Positions 56,830-64,000 of a stretch of DNA of 64,000 nucleotides are shown piece after piece; positions within the stretch are counted from its first letter, which is position 1; each line of letters starts with the position of its first letter. Location: positions 11,745,109 to 11,809,108 of the forward strand of contig JAVTVX010000009.1 in assembly GCA_033439265.1 (NCBI GenBank), read 5' to 3'. The notes under the pieces are model-generated. The model was not told where the DNA came from, did no database searches, and saw only the letters and a list, made by a program, of their open reading frames with translations. The translations under genes and the position numbers were made by a program. The DNA comes from Dillenia suffruticosa (Eukaryota; Streptophyta; Magnoliopsida; Dilleniales; Dilleniaceae).

Positions 56830-58200
56830 GTGAATGAGATTCCTCCACCAGAGCATGAGGATGAGTCGTCCTCGCATGCTTTTCCTCCTTCCGTGCCTAC
56901 ACACCCGGCTCCTCCTACCGGGACTTTTGCTCCTCCTATTGCTGCTCTTCAACAAGTAATGGAGTGGTGGAGCACTTTCGAAGCACAGTACCAAGCTCCA
57001 CATGCGACTTCAGCTCTTCCACCAACTACTCCTTCTGTGCTAGTTGCTATGCCTAGTACACCAATAGCACCCCCTTCTCCGGTTGATACAACAACCGATC
57101 GCCCTACTGTAGAGCTGTCAGAGCTGCTAAAAGAAGCAAGACAACTAGGGTGTGAAACATTTGTAGGCACTTCTGATGCTACAGTGGCCAAGGAATGGAT
57201 TGGCCGCATTCAAGAGACTGTCTCTGACATGAGATTAAGTGATGAAATGAAATTATGGGTGGCGGTGAAATTGTTGGATAAAGGTACGAGAACATGGTGG
57301 GAGAATGTGAAGGGAAGGGCTCCCGTTCCTCTTACTTGGACAGAATTCCTTAGGACATTCGAGGAGGAATACTACACCCAATTCTATCGGGATCAAAAAA
57401 GAGAGAAATTTTTCAAGTTAGCTCAGGGAAACAAGACAGTATCTGAGTATAAGACAGAGCTAAGAGAACTTGCCACTTACATTCCAGAGTTTGTGAACTC
57501 CGAGGAGTCCTTGTATTCCAAGTTTGAGTCAGAGCTGAATTTGAGTATACGAGAGAGAATGTCAATCACCAAGGGGCATAACTTTCGAGACATTCGGGAC
57601 TTGGCTTTGAGGGTCGAGAAAATGGTGATGGAGAGAAGTAAAGTTAGGGAGCACCATGGGAAGAGGAAGAGACCTAGTAGCTCCAGTCCTAGTCAAGGTT
57701 TTAAAAAGAGTCGAGGTACTGGCTCTTATAGCGGTGGATCCTTTTCAGGGTCGATTGGCTTTCCTCAAAGTCAATCGACTTATAGGCCGAGTACTCCTAG
57801 CAGAGCTGTTAGTATAGGAGTAGGGTCTAGGGGTGGTAGAGGAGAAATTTGCCTAAATTGCAAGGGCCGTTATCCGGATCCATGCAGGGAACCCAAAATA
57901 TGCTACCATTGTGGAAAGAAGGACCACTTTCGGCACTCTTATCTGGAGTTGAATGTAGAAGGACAAGGAACCCTGCAAGTTCGAGGTCCCCCAAGCAGTT
58001 CTAGAAGAGATCCGACGATTGCTCCTACACCTTCCACTAGCAATCCACCAAGGACGGGCACGGAAAGTAATACTGTAGCTGCCCCCACACAACGCCCCCA
58101 ACCTAGAACTCAAACCCGAATCTATGCCATGACAAATGAAGAGGCCCAAGTTAATCCTGTTGTAGTCACGGGTAAATCTCTATTAAATTTTAAGTTTTGA
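56830..58200 (+). CDS. Gag polyprotein of element D
   Basis: An uninterrupted frame of 456 codons. Residues 1-100 are proline-rich and low in structure. Residues about 100-290 form the retrotransposon capsid core, with ELSELLKEARQLGCETFVG, TRTWWENVKGRAPVPLTW and FFKLAQGNKTVSEYKTELR. A basic, serine- and glycine-rich stretch follows, then a zinc-knuckle-like region at about residues 340-380 with CLNCKG and CYHCGKKDHF. In this family gag assembles the particle that packages the RNA. The first ATG of the frame lies a few codons into the aligned region, and the frame is open upstream of it to 56821, so the true start may be slightly different. As part of an old element it need not be functional. 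Confidence 0.85.
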   Translation: MNEIPPPEHEDESSSHAFPPSVPTHPAPPTGTFAPPIAALQQVMEWWSTFEAQYQAPHATSALPPTTPSVLVAMPSTPIAPPSPVDTTTDRPTVELSELLKEARQLGCETFVGTSDATVAKEWIGRIQETVSDMRLSDEMKLWVAVKLLDKGTRTWWENVKGRAPVPLTWTEFLRTFEEEYYTQFYRDQKREKFFKLAQGNKTVSEYKTELRELATYIPEFVNSEESLYSKFESELNLSIRERMSITKGHNFRDIRDLALRVEKMVMERSKVREHHGKRKRPSSSSPSQGFKKSRGTGSYSGGSFSGSIGFPQSQSTYRPSTPSRAVSIGVGSRGGRGEICLNCKGRYPDPCREPKICYHCGKKDHFRHSYLELNVEGQGTLQVRGPPSSSRRDPTIAPTPSTSNPPRTGTESNTVAAPTQRPQPRTQTRIYAMTNEEAQVNPVVVTGKSLLNFKF

Positions 58201-58304
58201 AATTGAAAATGTGACATAAATGGTTTATGGTTTTAATTTGATAGTTGTGATCATGGCTTAAAGAATGTGGATGATATGACTTTGTTTGTGGTTTATAATT
58301 ATAG
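58172..58304 (+). other. Intron-like spacer between gag and protease of element D
   Basis: GT at 58172-58173 (ACGGGTAAATC) and AG at 58303-58304 (ATTATAGGTACG), 133 bp. The donor side lies inside the last codons of gag and the protease region starts at the acceptor side. Borders correspond to those in elements B and C although the spacer sequence differs. Confidence 0.55.
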
Positions 58305-61300
58305 GTACGATGAAAATTTTTTATGTTGATGTACATGTGCTCATAGATACCAGGTCAGATCATTTCTTTGTGAGTTCGGGATTTGTCGGGCATTTTGATC
58401 AGCCTTTAGTTCCACTTGTTGAGGAATTATTGGTTATCATACCTTTGCGAGAACATTTAATCAGGGATACAGTGTATAAGTCTTGTGAGATAAAAATAGG
58501 GGAAGTAACTCTCGAGGCGGATTTGATTCCGTTGGAAATGAAAGATTTTGATGTCATTCTAGGTATGGATTGGATGTATGCTTACCGAGCTTCCGTGAAG
58601 TGCTTCACTAAGGAAGTGGAATTCCGAAGGCCAGGACATCCCTCGCTTATATTCGCCGGAGAACGGCGAGTGTTGCCGAGTTGTATAATTTCAGCTCTTG
58701 AAGCACGGAGACTAGTGCATAAGGGATGTGAAGCTTATTTGGCACACATTGTTGATACCACGGTGGGAAGTCCTGGTCTGGATGATGTTCCTATGGTGAA
58801 TGAGTTTCTGGATGTTTTTCCGGAAGAGTTGCCTGGGTTGCCACCAAACCGGGAGTTCGATTTCACCATAGATCTAATTCCCGATATTGCACCAATTTCT
58901 ATTCCCCCGTATCGAATGGCATCCATGAAAGAGCTGAAGGTTCAGCTCCAAGAGTTGTTAGAGAAAGGGTTTACCTGATCGAGCACTTCGCCTTGGGGTA
59001 CTCCGGTCTTGTTTGTAAAAAAAAATGATGGAACTCTCCAATTATGTATCGACTACCGACAACTCAACAAGGCAATAATCAAGAATAAGTATCCTCTTCC
59101 GAGAATTGATGATCTGTTCGATCAACTTCAAGGTGCAAGTGTTTTTTCAAAGATCGACTTGAGATCTGGTTATCATCAATTGAAGATCAAGGGTAGTAAT
59201 GTTCACAAGACCGCGTTTAGAATACGGTATGGACACTACGAATTCCTTGTAATGCCCTTTGGGTTGACGAATGCTCCTGCGGCCTTCATGGATCTCATGA
59301 ATCGAGTGTTCCATCCCTGTCTTGATAAATTTGTCATAGTCTTCATCGACGACATTTTGGTGTATTTTAAAAGTGATGAAAAGCATTTCGAACATTTCCG
59401 AATCATTTTGCAAACTCTTAAGGAGAAAGAGTTGTATGCCAAGTTCTCAAAATGTGAGTTTTGGCTAAGAGAGATTGGATTTTTGGGATATGTGGTTTCT
59501 AGTAACGGGATTTTTGTAGATCCAAAGAAGATGGAAGTCATTCTGAAGTGGGAGCAGCCAAAAAATATTACCGAGGTGCAAAGTTTTCTCAAATTAGTAG
59601 GGTATTATCAGAGATTCGTAGAAAGATTCTCGAATATAGCAGCTCCGATGACCAATTTGACTCGGAAAGGAGTCAAGTTCGAATGGGACGAAAAGTGTAA
59701 GGATAGTTTTCAAGAGCTTAAGCAAAGGTTGACCTCCGCTCTTATCCTTGCTCTCCCTACTAGTTGCGGTGGCGATTATGTGGTGTACAGTAATGCTAGC
59801 AAGCAAGGATTAGGGTGCGTACTGATGCAAGGTGATAAGGTAATTGCTTACGCTTCTCGCCAACTGAAGAAGCACGAAGTAAACTACCCAACTCATGATT
59901 TAGAGCTAGCTGCCATTGTGTTTGCTTTAAAGATTTGGCGACATTATCTGTATAGGGTTACTTGCAAAATCTTTACCGATCACAAGAGTCTCAAATACTT
60001 ACTCACTCAGAAGGAGCTCAATTTGAGACAAAGAAGATGGTTAGAGCTGATCAAGGATTATGACTTGGTGATTGATTACCACCCAGAGAAGGCGAATGTT
60101 GTTGCTGATGCTTTAAGCCGCAAATCCTCATCTACAACATTCCGAGAGAGTTCTTACCTCTTTTGTTTAGTGGGACTCCGAGTACTTGGAGTCAAGTTGA
60201 CTAAAGACGATCAAGGTACTTTATTAGCCAAGTTTGTGGTGAGGCCCACATTGGCGGATCGCATTCGGGAGTTTCAGGCTACCGATGTGAATTGAAGGGC
60301 ATTGTTGAGAAAATTCAAAAAGCGGAAGATGGTGAATTCCGGATTTGGGATGATGGAATTATAATGCATGGGAAACGTACATGCATTCCAAAAAATGAAA
60401 ATCTCTGGAAGGCTATACTTGAAGAGGCGTATTCCTCGGCCTATGCTATGCATCCGGGGAGTACTAAAATGTACCGAACCATCAAAGAATCATATTGGTG
60501 GTCTGGGATGAAGAGAGAGATAGCCGAATTTGTGGCGAGGTGTCTTGTATGCTAGCAGATCAAGGCTGAACATCATAAACTGGCAGGAACACTTCAACCA
60601 CTACCAATTCCCAAATGGAAATGGGAACATATCACTATGGATTTCGTGGTGGGATTGCCACGTACTCCGAGCCGTCACGATGCCATATGGGTGATTGTAG
60701 ACCGTCTCACCAAATCGGCTCACTTCTTGCCGATTTAGAATACCTATTCCTTGGAAAGATTAGCAAAGTTATATATTGATGAGATCATAAGACTTTACGG
60801 AGTACCGGTGTCTATTGTATCAGATCATGATCTTCGATTCACTTCTAGATTTTGGCCAAAGTTGTAAGAGTCCTTAGGGACTAAGTTGAAATTCAGCACT
60901 GCTTTTCAACCCCAAACCGATGGACAATCGGAGCACACCATCCAAATATTGGAGGACATGCTTAGGGCATGTGTTATGGAATTTCAAGGTAGTTGGGATA
61001 GGCACCATCCGTTGGTTGAATTTGCCTACAACAACAGTTATCAAGCAAGCATAGGGATGCCTCCATATGAAGCCCTTTATGGAAGGAAGTATCGTACTCT
61101 CTTGTGCTGGGATGAAGTTGGAGAGAGAAATATTGAAAGCATAGAAATGATCGAGGCCACTAAAGAGAAAGTGAAGCTGATTCGGGAAAGAATGAAGGCG
61201 GCTCAAGATCGACAAAAGAGCTATGCCAACAAGAGAAGAAGACCTTTGGAATTTGAAGAAGGAGATATGGTGAATTTGAAGAAGGAGATATGGTGCTTTT

Positions 61301-61695
61301 GAAGATATCTCCTTGGAAGGGTATAATCCGTTTTTAGAAATGGGGAAAGCTAAATCCTCATTATATCGGTCCCTTTAGAATTCTAGAAATGATTGGACAA
61401 GTGGCATACCGGTTAAAATTACCGTCGGAGTAACAGAGGATCCATGACATTTTTCACGTTTCCATGTTGAAGAAGTATTTATCGGATCCCTCACACATAT
61501 TGGAAGCACCTCCAGTGGAATTAAATGAGAATTTGAGTTTCAAGATACAACCGGCGAAAATCATTGATAGGCAGATCAAGTAGTTGAGGAATAAGCAGAT
61601 CCCTATGGTTAAAGTGCTATGGAGAAACAATAAAGTCGAAGAACAGATTTAGGAAACTGAAGAATTAATGCGGAAGCAATACCCGCAACTCTTTG
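58305..61695 (+). pseudogene. Element D pol: PR, RT, RNase H, integrase, chromodomain
   Basis: Domains in order: aspartic protease about 58310-58560, ending in MKDFDVILGMDWM; linker with [18 protein letters not shown] near 58830; reverse transcriptase about 58900-59640 with [36 protein letters not shown] and the catalytic FIDDILVY at about 59342-59365; RNase H about 59770-60115 with [18 protein letters not shown] and [16 protein letters not shown]; integrase zinc finger about 60420-60555 and core about 60600-61010 with [13 protein letters not shown] and [19 protein letters not shown]; chromodomain about 61560-61695 with KVLWRNNKVEEQI and MRKQYPQLF. A chromodomain here targets insertion to marked chromatin in this lineage. 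The RT to RNase H part is one long open frame (59009-60295). The whole is broken. Confidence 0.92.
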
Positions 61696-61736
61696 ATTTA
61701 TAATTGTATCTAGAAATTTCATGGACGAAATTTGTT

Positions 61737-61753
61737 TTTAGGGGGTTAAGTGT
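61737..61753 (+). other. Polypurine tract region of element D
   Basis: TTTTTAGGGGGTTAAGTGT directly precedes the 3' LTR and matches elements B and C. Confidence 0.75.
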
Positions 61754-64000
61754 TGTGACACCGATAAGAAAAAAAAAAAAGAAAATCAAAAGTCACTTTC
61801 CCAATTCCCTTTCCCTCATTTCTCTCCCATCACTATCTCTCATCTCTCACCTCTCAACCCCAATCTCTCCCTCTCTGTTTCTCTTATCCTCTTCCTCTCC
61901 CGATTTTCTCTTTCTCTCTCCCGCTCGCGTGTGACAGCTTCTTCACTCCCGCGAGCGTGACCGCCTCTTCTTCTCTCCGCGAGCGCGATAGCGCTCTGTC
62001 TCCCTTGCCTGCTCGCATACGGCGCTGCCCTTTGCCGAGAACCTTGCTGCAATCCCCGTTGAGGCCCCAACTCGGCAGTCATTATTAGGCCCTCGAGAAC
62101 CCTAGCCGAGATTTCGATTCATAACCTACACATATGGTACGAATTTCTGATTGATAGATTCTAGGGTTTCGATTTTCTTTGGTGATTGAACCTAAATACT
62201 AAACTTTGCTTCAAATTGGAAGCATTGTAGGTCCCGGAATGAATTAAATGGCACACGGATGCTAGACCTGCGAAAACCCTAAGCCTTTGTCAATCTGCAC
62301 TCCCTTCTCTGTGCAGGTAAGAACTATTCTCTGATTAATAGCTTAGGGGTTTTGATTCTCTTGGAAATTAGGGTTAATTGCTAAAGTGTGCTTCGGTTTG
62401 GAAACATTACAGGAGTTCAAACCGAGTTGTAGGCGCACGGACGCTAGTGTTTCAAGCTGCGCAAACCATAGGTGAGAGAATTTCCAAGTACCTTAAAAAA
62501 TAGTTCAAGTGTAAGCTGTTTAAGATAAGAGAATGTATTAAGGTTTATGATTTGTACTATCTCAAGATTGTTATTATTGATTTAAGAAGATCCATTGGAG
62601 CTTGACAGGAAATCCCTTAGTATCGATAGGGTATAAAGAGTGGATACCCTCTTTAGAGATGAGCGGATGGTCCATTGTGTTATAAATGAGCAAATGAGTT
62701 TAAATTTTTTTGTGAAATGTTTTGAATGATTTTTCACAAGTGTTATATGAAATTATTTGTGATTGTGGGATGTCTGGAATGGAAGTTTGAATTACAAATG
62801 CATCCTATGTAATTATTAATAAATCTGTGTCATTTGCATTTGATATTGGATTTGTAAATGCTTGTAGCATGAATTTCGGAATTTATTTAATGAAACATGG
62901 TACATTGACTATAATTTGAATGATTGTGAAATGATGGTGCATGAGTGTAATGGCTATAGTCATTCCCTCCACGGAACGATCCGACGGGGTGACGTAGGTG
63001 GGGTTTTATTGCGAGAGAGGTGTACGTGGCATTTTCTCTGCCACGTCGGACTATTCGGATTGTACCCTAGTGAGGTACGAGCCAACGCCGAGGAAGGGGG
63101 TAGTGTTTGGAAATACTAAAATGGAAAACCCCTTGACGGGTTTCTGTCTGGGTTCGGCCAAACTCATGACGAAAGTGATTTCAATGGGACCCTTGTGATT
63201 TTCTAAAAGAATAATTGATGTGGATGTATAATTTGTGAACTACCTGATTTATTGAGAATGCTTTTATATATAAAGTGTTGTTTATGAGATATGTTTTGAC
63301 TTTCCCACATTCACCCCTCATTTATCACACAATCATGCCATTGCACTCCACTCACTGAGTATTCCCCAATACTCACCCCTCTTTTCACATTTTGCAGAGG
63401 ATATTTAGTGTGGAGACTGCACGAGAATTGAAGCTTGCAAAGGATTTTTGCTGTTTTGTGTAAATATTACAGTGATGTAGGGTTATTTTAGTTGATTTGA
63501 AAATCTATGAAAGGGAAGAGTTGTATAATTCTTTTGGTATGGATTAAATCAATACTTGTTTCGTATATGGGAGAAAGTATTGATAGAATCCTTATATAGT
63601 TTGTGTTGGAATTCGTACAAAACTTGTTCATTTTCTCTTACTCTCATTTGGGACATTTGGATTGAAATTCTGAGTTTCGATACTTTTTTTTGAATTTGTG
63701 AAGTTCTGTACATCTCATACCGTTTGGATTTTACTGACGCTAGCTCGTTTCTTCGTGCGAGTGTTAGTAAAATGTTGTGATTATGATTTCGGATTTCTTT
63801 GGTTTTAAATGTTTTAATTGTGCTGAGAATTCTGGAACAGCTGGGATGATCAATTTTTGCATGCATGCTTGTACAGGAACCCCAGCCCCATTTGTGTGTC
63901 GACGCATGCTCGTGTGTACAGGGATGGACCGGATGGGTCCTTTGCATGTGTATTGTTATATGATTTTCCTATTTCTGATGGAGTTGTGTATTGGATAAGT
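61754..64000 (+). repeat. 3' LTR of element D (cut by window edge)
   Basis: Starts TGTGACACCGATAAG. It aligns with the 5' LTR base for base to the window end, which corresponds to about 56432. The GACCCGACGGGG block is near 62978 (slightly altered) and the paired box at 63349-63381. Many of the differences from the 5' LTR are C/T or G/A. Confidence 0.92.

Larger units (their letters stand above)
54196..64000 (+). mobile_element. Element D: Ty3/gypsy chromovirus (Tekay/Del-like), broken, cut by window edge
   Basis: Layout: 5' LTR 54196-56546, primer site 56554-56565, gag 56830-58200, pol about 58305-61695, purine tract about 61737-61753, 3' LTR from 61754 to the window end, which is about 115 bp short of its expected end. 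The pentamer left of the element is TAATC; the right-hand copy is outside the window. Gag is open along its length, and pol is broken in about half a dozen places, fewer than in elements B and C. LTR differences of about 4-5 percent on short stretches suggest 1.5-2 million years, the youngest of the three. Confidence 0.92.

Noticed and set aside
1-64000. CRISPR arrays, rRNA genes and bacterial-type operons
   Set aside because: No array of identical spaced repeats, no rRNA sequence and no operon-like gene runs are present; the DNA is plant nuclear repeat sequence.

Overview
The window is repeat-dominated nuclear DNA from a flowering plant. The evidence is Ty3/gypsy chromovirus retrotransposons with an initiator-tRNA-Met primer site and a C-terminal chromodomain, a Ty1/copia relic, two CACTA (En/Spm-type) DNA transposons and a hAT-type MITE, all in AT-rich DNA. 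I see no convincing host protein gene, no tRNA or rRNA gene and no CRISPR array. The species cannot be named from what is here.

Layout. 1-624: end of a long LTR (family A). About 700-5330: a CACTA transposon with mirrored subterminal repeats and a probable last transposase exon. 5331-7520: unassigned AT-rich DNA. 7521-24962: a solo LTR of family A on the minus strand, bounded by an exact 5-bp duplication (AAAAT) and split by a nested minus-strand Ty3/gypsy element (element B, about 9418-24155) whose LTRs exceed 4 kb. 24968-25475: unassigned. 25481-36267: element C, a plus-strand Ty3/gypsy element with two LTRs and exact TTAGA duplications. 36268-38888: an eroded older gypsy relic. 38889 to about 41200: a further LTR on the minus strand (family E). 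41213-44884: inverted copies of yet another LTR (family F) around a primer site and a short gag-like reading frame, with a 448-bp hAT-like MITE inside. 44885 to about 46750: Ty1/copia pol relic, followed by copia-like 3' DNA to about 48500. 48796-51239: a non-autonomous fold-back CACTA element. 51240-54195: unassigned, with hints of Athila/Tat-like gypsy ends. 54196-64000: element D, the youngest-looking gypsy element, whose 3' LTR runs off the window.

How the parts relate. B, C and D share one plan: LTR, 7-nt gap, Met primer site, gag, an intron-like GT...AG spacer, protease, reverse transcriptase, RNase H, integrase, chromodomain, purine tract, LTR. They look like three subfamilies of one chromovirus lineage (Tekay/Del-like). 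All are fossils with several breaks each. By eye on short stretches the two LTRs of D differ by about 4-5 percent, those of C by about 8 percent and those of B by about 10 percent. At rates commonly used for plant LTRs that suggests roughly 1.5-2, 3 and 4 million years. Much of the D difference is C/T or G/A, as expected of methylated repeats.

The most interesting signals are conserved non-coding architecture shared by these otherwise different LTR families: a paired box with flanking motifs CACTCACTGAGTAT and ATACTCACCC set just before a splice-acceptor-like tract, a second block containing GACCCGACGGGG, and the intron-like spacer between gag and protease. The fold-back CACTA element carries outward-facing tRNA-like A/B boxes next to GC-rich islands. 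No wholly new gene system is evident.
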